Source: JAOPZY01 sp036495025 (GTDB lineage: Bacteria > Actinomycetota > CADDZG01 > JAHWKV01 > JAOPZY01). From it: a stretch of 6,940 nucleotides of DNA. The translations under genes and the position numbers were made by a program. The notes under the pieces were generated by a model. The model had not been told where the DNA came from and made no database searches. It worked only from the letters and a program-made list of their open reading frames with translations. Shown one piece after another: positions 1 through 5,472 of the stretch (positions within the stretch are counted from its first letter, which is position 1; the number at the start of each line of letters is the position of its first letter). The stretch is from contig DASXNO010000179.1 in the NCBI GenBank assembly GCA_036495025.1, positions 1 to 6,940 on the forward strand, given 5' to 3'.

Positions 1-252
1 GAACTTCGTGGTGATGAACACGTCGTCTCGGGGCACGCCGCTCTCGCGCAGCCCTCGACCGACGCTCTCCTCGTTGCCGTAGGCCTGGGCGGTGTCGATG
101 TGCCGGTACCCGAGCTCAAGGGCCCATCGCACGGCGTTGACACACTGCGGCCCGTTGGGCACCTGCCAGACGCCGAGGCCGATCATGGGCATCTCGTTGC
201 CATCCGCGAGCACGCGAGCGCGCCCGTCTGCCGTTACCAAGTCGGTCGTCAT
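1..252 (-). CDS. Aldo/keto reductase, N-terminal 84 residues (3' end off left edge)
   Basis: Cytosolic NADPH-dependent carbonyl reductase of the (beta/alpha)8-barrel aldo/keto reductase superfamily, nearest in style to the AKR5 / 2,5-diketo-D-gluconate reductase group. Seen directly: an early barrel strand, MPMIGLGVWQ (residues 21-30), then the signature GYRHIDTAQAYGNE (48-61). This supplies the catalytic-tetrad Asp53 and Tyr58. TTK at 81-83 supplies the tetrad Lys83, with the 25-residue Tyr-to-Lys spacing of that group. The catalytic His and the C-terminal NADPH-binding half lie outside the window. The family is usually about 270-290 residues, so roughly 30% is present. The ATG at 252 is chosen because AAGGAGG precedes it by 5 nt. 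Codon phase stays open to base 1. The gene diverges from the F420 oxidoreductase gene. The family is certain; the physiological substrate cannot be predicted. Confidence 0.9.
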   Translation of the reverse strand, partial: MTTDLVTADGRARVLADGNEMPMIGLGVWQVPNGPQCVNAVRWALELGYRHIDTAQAYGNEESVGRGLRESGVPRDDVFITTKF

Positions 253-435
253 CGATGCCTCCTTCGCACGTGGGAGCCCTCCGGTGACTGGCTACCTCAA
301 CGGGGCGGGTGACCCCCAGGCCAGCCTATAGCCTCTGCGGCGGCCCGCCTTGAGACGGGCGCCCTTCGTACAATTCAAGATTCCGTCCCTGAACGTTCAA
401 ACTCAGGACGTTCAAACTCAGAAGGGAACATTGCT
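253..435. promoter_or_regulatory. Divergent intergenic region between aldo/keto reductase and LLM oxidoreductase genes
   Basis: This 183-bp non-coding spacer must hold the start signals of two divergent genes. The best -10-like element for the rightward gene is TACAAT at 369-374, a TANNNT match. No convincing -35 lies 16-18 bp upstream of it. TTGAGA at 350-355 is only 13 bp away, which is too close for a normal pair. CTATAG around 326-331 could serve as a weak -10 in either direction. If TACAAT is used, transcription would begin near 381, placing the tandem repeat at 393-421 just downstream of the start, a typical repressor position. The promoter assignment is inference. The ribosome site of the rightward gene, AAGGGA (422-427), is clear. 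Confidence 0.4.
393..421. repeat. Two-copy direct repeat, period 15 bp, ahead of the LLM oxidoreductase gene
   Basis: The 14-mer ACGTTCAAACTCAG occurs exactly at 393-406 and again at 408-421, separated by one G. The first copy begins inside a perfect 8-bp palindrome, GAACGTTC (391-398). The second copy has GGACGTTC, seven of eight. The repeat ends at the ribosome-binding site (AAGGGA, 422-427) of the gene starting at 436. Two half-sites spaced one and a half helical turns apart could be an operator or a leader-RNA element. The repetition is directly visible; the function is inferred. Confidence 0.85.
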
Positions 436-1311
436 ATGGAACTCGGTCTACATGTCGCCGACTTCACCTGGCGCGGGGGAGTGCCGGAGCTCGCACCGAC
501 GCTGGTCCGCATCGCCCACGACGCTGAGGACGCCGGCTTCACCCGTCTCAGCGTCATGGACCACTTCTGGCAGATCTCGGTCATCGGCCCGCCGGAACAC
601 GAGATGCTCGAGGCCTACACCACCCTCGGGTTCCTCGCCGCGAACACCACGACGATCACGCTGAACACCCTCGTCACCGGGGTCACCTATCGGGAGCCCG
701 GCGTGCTGGCGAAGATCGTCACCACCCTCGACGTCCTTTCCGGTGGGCGGGCCATGCTCGGCATCGGCGCCGCCTGGAATGCCGAGGAGTCCGCCGGGCT
801 CGGCATCCCCTTCCCGCCAACCGCGGAGCGATTCGAGCGGCTCGAAGAGACCCTGCAGATCATCCTGCAGATGTGGAGCGACAGCGAGGACCCCTACGAG
901 GGCAAGTACTACCACCTCGGCCGGACGCTGAACTCGCCCCAGCCGCTCAGCTCGCCGCGCCCGAAGATCCTGATCGGCGGGTCAGGCGAGCGCAAGACCC
1001 TGCGCCTGGTGGCCCAGTACGCCGATGCCTGCAACCTGTTCGGCAGTCCCCCCGAGCTCTCGCACAAGCTGGACGTGCTGCGCCAGCACTGCGCCAACGT
1101 GGGCCGCGACTACGACAGCATCGAGAAGACCGCCATGACCCCGTTCGAGCTCGGCCGCAACGGCGAAGGCGCCGACGAGATGCTCGACCGGCTTCGTGGG
1201 CTGCACGACCTTGGCATCACGGTCGCCACCGGCTCGTTGCGCGGCCCGGATGGGCCGGACCGCGTTGCGGCCTACGGCGAGCACATCATCCCGGAGATCT
1301 CCGGCTGGTAG
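436..1311 (+). CDS. LLM-class F420-dependent oxidoreductase
   Basis: A 291-residue bacterial-luciferase-like TIM-barrel protein, probably using reduced coenzyme F420 for hydride transfer in the cytosol. It resembles the Rv1855c-type subgroup of the LLM family and is close to the usual length. Visible marks: the first strand MELGLHVADFTW (1-12); SVMDHFWQI (39-47), the subgroup's conserved block near the cofactor pocket; TGVTYREPGVLAKIVTTLD (81-99) followed by LSGGR (101-105), the classic LLM stretch; GIGAAWNAEE (109-118); and PKILIGGSGERKTLRLVAQY (176-195), the phosphate-binding region late in the barrel. The ATG at 436 is supported by AAGGGA 8 nt upstream. F420 rather than FMN use is inferred from the subgroup. 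The substrate is unknown. The gene is divergent from the aldo/keto reductase and convergent with the SnoaL-like gene, so it is probably transcribed alone. Confidence 0.93.
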   Translation: MELGLHVADFTWRGGVPELAPTLVRIAHDAEDAGFTRLSVMDHFWQISVIGPPEHEMLEAYTTLGFLAANTTTITLNTLVTGVTYREPGVLAKIVTTLDVLSGGRAMLGIGAAWNAEESAGLGIPFPPTAERFERLEETLQIILQMWSDSEDPYEGKYYHLGRTLNSPQPLSSPRPKILIGGSGERKTLRLVAQYADACNLFGSPPELSHKLDVLRQHCANVGRDYDSIEKTAMTPFELGRNGEGADEMLDRLRGLHDLGITVATGSLRGPDGPDRVAAYGEHIIPEISGW

Positions 1312-1323
1312 GTCAGCGAGGGG

Positions 1324-1362
1324 GCCGGGCTGGACCCGGCGTACATCCAACGCTCCAGAGCG
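1324..1362. terminator. Two hairpins between convergent genes, possible bidirectional terminator
   Basis: The 66-bp convergent gap contains GCCGGG-ctgga-CCCGGC (1324-1340), a perfect 6-bp stem. It also contains CGCT-ccag-AGCG (1351-1362), a short stem that can be read as CGCTC/GAGCG with a two-base loop. Both lie past the stop codons of the flanking genes, as expected for termination from either side. Neither is followed by a T-run, so classical intrinsic termination is not demonstrated. U-poor terminators are common in GC-rich actinobacteria. Confidence 0.4.
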
Positions 1363-1377
1363 AGCAGATTGCTGCCC

Positions 1378-1779
1378 TTACGCGGCCCCTTCCACGAACG
1401 TGTCGAAGCCCTCCGGGTCCTCGTCGAGGGCCCAGACCTCGATGACGCGCCCGGCGTCGAGGTGAAAGACGGTCGCGGTGCGGCCTGAGAACGTCTCTCC
1501 GTTGTCCTGACGGCGCCAGGTGATGTTCGCCAATACCACCACGTGGTCCTCGGTGCCGAGGATGTCGTGGAAGTCGAACTCCGGCAGTGCGATCTTCACC
1601 ATCTTGATGAGGAACGCCACGACGGCGTCGCGGCCCTGGTGGGTGCCGGACAAAACGCTGTGCCCCGGGACGTGCCACACGACGTTGCGGTGGAGATGCT
1701 CGTCCAGCCACACCATGTCGCCGGCGATGAAGGCCTCGTAGCCCCTCCGGACGAGCTCCACGTCATCTTTGACTGACAC
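1378..1779 (-). CDS. SnoaL-like / NTF2-like small alpha+beta-barrel protein
   Basis: A 133-residue protein of the nuclear-transport-factor-2-like superfamily (SnoaL / ketosteroid-isomerase fold), at the family's usual length. Visible pattern: an N-terminal helix with VRRGYEAFIAGD (10-21); a first strand with NVVWHVPG (32-39) and LSGTHQGRDAVVAFL (43-57), the typical stretch leading into the cone helices; then curved-sheet strands HVVVLANITWRR (79-90), GRTATVFHLDAGRVIEVWAL (99-118) and the ending DPEGFDTFVEG. These proteins may be isomerases, cyclases, dehydratases or binding proteins, and nothing here fixes which. The start is the GTG at 1779, preceded by GGAGGGAG at 8 nt. The reading frame stays open far upstream, to 2640, but that part lies opposite the molybdenum-cofactor gene and lacks family resemblance, so it is excluded. 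The gene is convergent with the LLM oxidoreductase and divergent from the Moco gene. Confidence 0.85.
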   Translation of the reverse strand: MSVKDDVELVRRGYEAFIAGDMVWLDEHLHRNVVWHVPGHSVLSGTHQGRDAVVAFLIKMVKIALPEFDFHDILGTEDHVVVLANITWRRQDNGETFSGRTATVFHLDAGRVIEVWALDEDPEGFDTFVEGAA

Positions 1780-1803
1780 CGTTCGTTCTCCCTCCTGCCT
1801 CTG

Positions 1804-1818
1804 GCGCCCCCCGGGCGC
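1804..1818. repeat. Perfect inverted repeat, 6-bp arms, in leader of SnoaL-like gene
   Basis: GCGCCC-CCC-GGGCGC is a perfect 6-bp stem with a 3-nt loop. It lies 7 bp beyond the ribosome-binding site of the leftward SnoaL-like gene (complement at 1791-1796), so it would be in that gene's untranslated leader if transcription starts further right. It could be a leader hairpin or an operator. In DNA this GC-rich, chance occurrence is quite possible. Confidence 0.5.
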
Positions 1819-1878
1819 GGTACGGGTCCCCGCTGCGGATGATAGAGCGAAGGCCGCCGCGATCCGCTCCTGGGTGGC

Positions 1879-1893
1879 CGCGCTCCAAGCGCG
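1879..1893. repeat. Perfect inverted repeat, 6-bp arms, upstream of Moco gene
   Basis: CGCGCT-CCA-AGCGCG is a perfect 6-bp stem with a 3-nt loop, ending 63 bp before the ATG of the molybdenum-cofactor gene and 13 bp before the candidate -35 at 1907. That position suits an activator or repressor site. Only the symmetry is directly visible. Confidence 0.5.
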
Positions 1894-1956
1894 TGCCCGG
1901 CCGCCCTTGCCATCTCCTCCGAGGAATGCCAGAGTGACACGAAAAGGACAGGGGCG

Positions 1957-2565
1957 ATGCGGTTTACCAGGGGGTTCCGCGGTCGAGGCGCTGGGACGCG
2001 TGACCGGCGGCTGCCCCCGGGCCAGTACGACGTCGGCTCGGCCTGGCCGGTGCTGACCGCCGAGGCGACCCCCAAGCTCTCCACGGACACGTGGACGTTC
2101 AAGATCAAAGGGCTGGTCGAGCAACCGACCACCTGGAGCTGGGAGGAGATCCACGCCCTTGCCCCGTCGACCTTCGAGGGCGACATCCACTGCGTCACGA
2201 CCTGGTCCAAGCTCGGCGTCACCTTCAGTGGCGTGTCGGTCGACACGCTCCTCGCGGCGGCCCGGCCGCTGCCCACGGCAACCTATGTCATGGCCCTGGG
2301 CCACACGGGCTACACGACAAACCTCCCGCTGCAGGACGTGACCGGCGGCAAGGCCTGGGTGGTCTGGGACTACGAGGGAAACGCCCTGCCGGTCGAGCAC
2401 GGGGGCCCCGCCCGGATGATCGTTCCCCACCTCTACTTCTGGAAGAGCGCGAAATGGGTCTCCGGCCTCGAGCTCATGAACCACGACGAGCCGGGGTTCT
2501 GGGAGCGCAACGGCTACCACGACCATGGCGACCCGTGGCGCGAGCAGCGTTACCAGGGTGACTGA
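1957..2565 (+). CDS. Sulfite-oxidase-like molybdopterin-dependent oxidoreductase, soluble
   Basis: A 202-residue cytoplasmic single-domain member of the sulfite oxidase / MsrP molybdopterin fold (Pfam Oxidored_molyb type). Visible blocks: RLPPGQY (18-24), the usual opening of this subgroup; WTFKIKGLV (46-54); GDIHCVTTWS (75-84) with Cys79, expected as the thiolate ligand to molybdenum; GHTGYTTNLPL (115-125); LPVEHGGPARMIVPHLYFWK (144-163), the cofactor-contacting stretch; and the C-terminal DEPGFWERNGYHDHGDPWRE (177-196), typical of the subgroup. The C-terminal dimerisation domain of true sulfite oxidases is absent, and so is any Tat or Sec signal peptide, so the enzyme should stay in the cytosol. 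The ATG has AAAAGGA 8 nt upstream. The following flavin reductase gene overlaps its end and is the likely electron partner. Whether it reduces an S-oxide, an N-oxide or something else cannot be told from sequence. Confidence 0.92.
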   Translation: MRFTRGFRGRGAGTRDRRLPPGQYDVGSAWPVLTAEATPKLSTDTWTFKIKGLVEQPTTWSWEEIHALAPSTFEGDIHCVTTWSKLGVTFSGVSVDTLLAAARPLPTATYVMALGHTGYTTNLPLQDVTGGKAWVVWDYEGNALPVEHGGPARMIVPHLYFWKSAKWVSGLELMNHDEPGFWERNGYHDHGDPWREQRYQGD

Positions 2566-3280
2566 TCGCCCGGCTCCGGCACCCCGGCGGGGACCGTGGG
2601 AGATGGCAACCGTCGTCGATGTCCGGCCCGAGACCCCCACCGCGAAGACCTTCCGCCTGGCCCTTCCTCACCCGTCCACGCACCTCGCCGGGCAGCACTA
2701 CATCGTTCGCCTCACGGCCCCCGACGGGTACACGGCTTCTCGCTCCTATTCGGTGGCGAGCCCGCCCGACGGGTCGGCCGAGATCGAGCTGACCGTCGAA
2801 CTCCTGCCGGACGGTGAGGTCTCCAGCTTCCTGCACGACGAGGTGGTGGTGGGCGACACCATCGAAGTGCGAGGACCGATCGGGGGCTGGTTCGTCTGGC
2901 GGGGCGACACCGCGGCGCTGCTCGTCGGCGGCGGGTCGGGGGTCGTGCCGCTCATGGCGATGCTCCGCCTCGCTCGCAGGACCGGCCGGTCGGATCTCAT
3001 ACGACTCGTCGTCTCGGCCCGGCGCCCTGCCGACCTCTACTACGCGGGTGAGCTCCCCGGTCCCGAGACCACGATCGTCTACACGCGCTCGGCTCCTCCG
3101 TCGTGGCCGCGGCCCGTGGGCCGGCTCACCCGGGAAGACCTGCCGGGACCAGTCGCACCGGAGGCGACCAGCTACGTGTGCGGGACGCCAGGCTTCGCCG
3201 ACGCCGCGACCGAGATCCTCATGGATGCCGGCGTCCTCGCCAACAGGATCCGCGTCGAGCGCTTCGGCCCCACCCGGTAG
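2525..3280 (+). CDS. FAD/NAD(P)H-binding oxidoreductase, ferredoxin-reductase type, partner of Moco protein
   Basis: A flavoprotein of the ferredoxin-NADP+ reductase superfamily, expected to take electrons from NAD(P)H and pass them on, probably to the overlapping Moco protein. Seen: FAD barrel with AGQHYIVRLTAPDGY (55-69) and RSYSVAS (73-79), the RxYS flavin motif; GPIGGWF (117-123) at the isoalloxazine/phosphate loop; the nucleotide-binding glycine motif GGGSGVVPLMAML (135-147); YVCGTPGFAD (217-226); and the C-terminal RIRVERFGP (241-249), where the chain ends. No [2Fe-2S] ferredoxin domain is attached, so transfer would be direct or through another protein. The start is uncertain. The ATG at 2525 overlaps the Moco gene by 41 nt and has no clear ribosome site. 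The GTG at 2558 overlaps by 8 nt and would lose 11 non-conserved residues. ATG 2603 is too late because it drops the conserved Trp25. Overlap implies translational coupling. Confidence 0.9.
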   Translation: MATRGASSVTRVTDRPAPAPRRGPWEMATVVDVRPETPTAKTFRLALPHPSTHLAGQHYIVRLTAPDGYTASRSYSVASPPDGSAEIELTVELLPDGEVSSFLHDEVVVGDTIEVRGPIGGWFVWRGDTAALLVGGGSGVVPLMAMLRLARRTGRSDLIRLVVSARRPADLYYAGELPGPETTIVYTRSAPPSWPRPVGRLTREDLPGPVAPEATSYVCGTPGFADAATEILMDAGVLANRIRVERFGPTR

Positions 3281-3303
3281 CACCTGCGGGGGACGACGAA
3301 CCC

Positions 3304-3316
3304 AACGCCGGGCGTT
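3304..3316. repeat. Palindrome with 6-bp arms ahead of DUF5709-like gene
   Basis: AACGCC-G-GGCGTT is a perfect inverted repeat with one central base. It lies in the 83-bp gap between the flavin reductase stop and the acidic-protein start, 47 bp before that ATG. The spacing would suit an operator for an internal promoter or a small hairpin. I find no convincing -35/-10 pair in this gap, so an internal promoter is not established. Confidence 0.45.
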
Positions 3317-3363
3317 CCGGGAGAATACGACTGGTCTGGCCCTACGAAAAAGGAGATTCGACA

Positions 3364-3726
3364 ATGCGGACGTCCGGCGAGAACGACCTGTCATCCGGGG
3401 ATGCCTACGGAGGCGGGGATCCCGAAGAGGACCCCGGCGAGGAGCTCGAGTCGATGATCGAGCACGCCGACCGGCCATATGGCGCTGAATCGTTTGGCAT
3501 CACGGCGGAGGAAGAGGAAGAGGGGGAATCCCTCGACCAGCGGCTCTCGGAGGAGCGACCGGACCGCGGTGTCTCGGACGAGCGGCTCGCGATCCCGGAC
3601 GAGCCGGACGAGGACGGGGAACTGGTCGGCGAGGCCACCGTCGAGCACGACCCCTTCGTCCCGCCCGAGGAAGCGGCCATCAGGATCCGAAAGAGGGCGC
3701 CGGGGGGAGTCGACGACGCAGGCTAG
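3364..3726 (+). CDS. Small acidic DUF5709-like protein
   Basis: A 120-residue, very acidic, proline- and glutamate-rich protein without signal peptide, membrane segment or cysteine. It is probably largely disordered and cytosolic. The core ADRPYGAESFGITAEE (35-50) followed by EEEGESLDQRLSEERPD (51-67) matches the shape of actinobacterial DUF5709 proteins. In these, an aromatic-Gly-x-Thr-Ala-x-Glu stretch leads into GESLDxRLxxExPD. The C-terminal part, FVPPEEAAIRI (98-108), fits the family's ending with paired Glu-Ala-Ala. No biochemical function is known to me. The frame is open upstream to 3103, but the start at 3364 is firmly set by AAAAAGGAGA ending 7 nt before the ATG, the strongest ribosome site in the window. 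This suggests high expression. The gene follows the flavin reductase by 83 bp and precedes the fusion flavoprotein by 36 bp. Confidence 0.82.
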   Translation: MRTSGENDLSSGDAYGGGDPEEDPGEELESMIEHADRPYGAESFGITAEEEEEGESLDQRLSEERPDRGVSDERLAIPDEPDEDGELVGEATVEHDPFVPPEEAAIRIRKRAPGGVDDAG

Positions 3727-3741
3727 GGGTCATCAGGTCAT

Positions 3742-3756
3742 CTCCCCTGAAGGGAG
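3742..3756 (+). promoter_or_regulatory. Hairpin covering the ribosome site of the fusion flavoprotein gene
   Basis: CTCCC (3742-3746) can pair perfectly with GGGAG (3752-3756) across a 5-nt loop. The right arm is the ribosome-binding site (AAGGGAG, 3750-3756), which sits 6 nt before the ATG at 3763. The leader also has GGTCATC twice (3728-3734 and 3736-3742). A stem this short could reduce initiation modestly. A regulatory role is only a possibility. Confidence 0.35.
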
Positions 3757-3762
3757 CCGGAC

Positions 3763-5472
3763 ATGTCGAAGCCTTTCCGTGAGGCGCTGCGGGCGCTGAC
3801 CAGGGCCGACGACCCTGCGACCGCGGCCGCCTTTGACCACGTCCTGTACCCGACCTTCGACGACGATGCCCTGGCGGAGCTGGCCGGGTTTGGCGACCGA
3901 AGGCCGGTTGCCGCCGGCGACGTCCTGTTCAGCCCGGATGGTGATCCCCCCGACTTCTACGTCACCCTCGAAGGCGAGGTCGAACTCGTCCGCGTCGATG
4001 ACGAGGGGGAGACGGTCCTCGCCACCTTCTCCGCCGGCCAGTTCGTCGGGGGGCTCGGACTCCTGACCGGCCAGCGCCTCTACCTCACGGGAAGGGTGAA
4101 GCGCCCGGGCTCGGTCCTGGTGATCGACCGCAGCGAGTTCCGGCGCCTGATGAGCTCGAAGCCCGCCCTGGCCGATGTGATCTTCGCCGCCCTCGTCGCC
4201 CGGAGAGAATTCCTCGGTGCCGGCGAGGGGGCTCGCGCAGTGCGGATCATCGGCTCACGGCATTCCCCCGACGCGATGGCCCTGCGGTCGTTCGCCACCC
4301 GGGCCCGGCTCGGCTACACGTGGATCGACCTCGACGACGCCGACGACGTCGACGAGGTGCTGAACAGCATGGGCCTCCGACCCGTCGACACGCCCGTCGT
4401 CGTGACGCCGACCGCTGTCCTGCGCCACCCGTCCACGGCGGAGTTCGCCGCGCACTTCGGCCTTTCCTACCAACCGGTGCCGGGGCGGGTGTTCGACCTC
4501 GTCATTGTGGGAACCGGCCCTGCGGGGCTCGCAGCATCGGTGTACGGCGCGTCGGAAGGCCTCGACACCGTCTGCCTCGACGCCGTCGGGGCGGGGGGGC
4601 AGGCGGGCGCCAGTTCGCGCATCGAGAACTACGCCGGCTTCCCCAGTGGCATATCCGGTGGGGAGCTGACCGCTCGAACTGCCCTCCAGGCGCAACGGCT
4701 CGGAGCATTGCTCGCCAGCCCTGCCGAGGCGATCGCACTCCGTCTCGAGCAGGGCTTCCACGTCGTCACCCTCACCGACGAGAGCGAGATCGCCTGCCGG
4801 TCCGTCATCGTCGCCACCGGCGCCCGGTACCGACGCCTTGCCGTCGACGGCCTCGAACGGTTCGAAGGCGCCGGCGTGTACTACGCGGCCACCGAGCTCG
4901 AGGCCCGGGTCTGCCGGGGCGGCGACGTGATCGTGGTCGGCGGCGGCAACTCCGCGGGTCAGGCCTCCATCTACCTCGCCGAGCAGGGCAGCCAGGTCTG
5001 CCTCGCCATTCGGCGCTCGAACCTCCGGGCTCACATGTCGCGGTACCTGATCGACCGCGTCGAGGTCGACCCCCGCATCGAGATCCGGACGGAGACCGAG
5101 GTGCGGGCCTTGGAGGGGGCGGAGTATCTCGAGCGCGTGACGCTGGAGCACACGCCGACGGGCCAGCAGCACACCGTGCCGTGCTCCGGCCTGTTCTGCT
5201 TCATCGGCGCCGAGGCCGCGACCGGCTGGCTCGACGGCACCGTCGCGCTCGATCCGGCGGGCTTCGTCCTCACCGACAGGTCCATCCCGAAGGCCGCCCT
5301 CATCGACGGTGAGTTCGCCGCCCGCGATCCGCTGCCATTCGAGACGTCCGCGCCCGGTGTGTTCGCCGTCGGCGACGTACGCCACGGCTCCACCAAGCGC
5401 GTCGCCGCGGCCGTGGGCGAGGGCTCGAGCGCCGTCCGCTCCGTGTACGAACACCTTGACGTCCTTGGCTGA
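3763..5472 (+). CDS. Fusion flavoprotein: cNMP-binding-like, thioredoxin-fold-like and thioredoxin-reductase-like domains
   Basis: A 569-residue cytosolic FAD/NAD(P)H-dependent oxidoreductase with three parts. (a) Residues about 28-150 form a cyclic-nucleotide-binding-like beta-roll (DVLFSPDGDPPDFYVTLEGE at 53-72; FVGGLGLLTGQ at 94-104). (b) Residues about 158-235 form a thioredoxin/glutaredoxin-like fold (VRIIGSRHSPDAMALRSFA at 160-178; DTPVVVTPTAVLRHPS at 209-224). (c) Residues about 243-569 are thioredoxin-reductase-like. They contain the FAD motif VIVGTGPAGLAA (247-258), GGQAGASSRIENYAGFP (278-294), VIVATGARYR (348-357), the NAD(P)H motif VVGGGNSAGQA (391-401) and GVFAVGDVRHGSTKR (532-546). 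The redox CxxC of thioredoxin reductase is replaced by YYAATELEA (373-381), and part (b) has no cysteine, so disulfide reduction by the usual route is unlikely. The start is set by AAGGGAG 6 nt before the ATG. It lies 36 bp after the acidic-protein gene, probably in the same operon. Domain assignment is firm; reaction and partner are unknown. Confidence 0.92.
   Translation: MSKPFREALRALTRADDPATAAAFDHVLYPTFDDDALAELAGFGDRRPVAAGDVLFSPDGDPPDFYVTLEGEVELVRVDDEGETVLATFSAGQFVGGLGLLTGQRLYLTGRVKRPGSVLVIDRSEFRRLMSSKPALADVIFAALVARREFLGAGEGARAVRIIGSRHSPDAMALRSFATRARLGYTWIDLDDADDVDEVLNSMGLRPVDTPVVVTPTAVLRHPSTAEFAAHFGLSYQPVPGRVFDLVIVGTGPAGLAASVYGASEGLDTVCLDAVGAGGQAGASSRIENYAGFPSGISGGELTARTALQAQRLGALLASPAEAIALRLEQGFHVVTLTDESEIACRSVIVATGARYRRLAVDGLERFEGAGVYYAATELEARVCRGGDVIVVGGGNSAGQASIYLAEQGSQVCLAIRRSNLRAHMSRYLIDRVEVDPRIEIRTETEVRALEGAEYLERVTLEHTPTGQQHTVPCSGLFCFIGAEAATGWLDGTVALDPAGFVLTDRSIPKAALIDGEFAARDPLPFETSAPGVFAVGDVRHGSTKRVAAAVGEGSSAVRSVYEHLDVLG

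Larger units (their letters stand above)
1780..1956. promoter_or_regulatory. Divergent intergenic region, SnoaL-like gene and Moco operon
   Basis: This 177-bp spacer must carry the promoters of both flanking genes. Rightward, TTGCCA (1907-1912) and CAGAGT (1930-1935) are 17 bp apart. The -35 matches the sigma-70 consensus at five of six positions, but the -10 at only three. It would give a short leader with the ribosome site AAAAGGA at 1942-1948, 8 nt from the ATG. Leftward, TATCAT (complement of 1839-1844) is a possible -10 without a good -35. Two perfect hairpins, at 1804-1818 and 1879-1893, sit within it. Promoter calls are tentative. Confidence 0.35.

Noticed and set aside
350..374. TTGAGA...TACAAT as a sigma-70 promoter
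   Set aside because: The spacer is only 13 bp. TACAAT alone is kept as a tentative -10.
391..421. Two-unit repeat as a CRISPR remnant
   Set aside because: The units are 14 bp with a single-base gap, so there are no spacers and the geometry is wrong.
1957..2025. Possible Tat signal from the Arg-rich N terminus of the Moco protein
   Set aside because: No hydrophobic segment follows the arginines. The chain goes straight into RLPPGQY, the start of the conserved fold.
1780..2640. Long leftward extension of the SnoaL-like frame, 420 codons in all
   Set aside because: It runs opposite the well-supported Moco gene, shows no family resemblance upstream of the GTG at 1779, and that GTG has its own good ribosome site. 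This is a GC-rich antisense shadow.
3103..3363. Upstream extension of the acidic-protein frame
   Set aside because: It overlaps the flavin reductase gene, is Arg-rich and unlike the rest of the protein, and the AAAAAGGAGA site fixes the start at 3364.
2474..3478. 334-codon leftward open frame
   Set aside because: It is antisense to the flavin reductase and acidic-protein genes. The translation is Arg/Gly/Pro-rich without recognisable motifs.
4255..5454. 399-codon leftward and 330-codon rightward (4320-5312) open frames inside the fusion flavoprotein gene
   Set aside because: Both are low-complexity Arg/Gly/Asp-rich shadows of a gene with clear FAD and NAD(P)H motifs.
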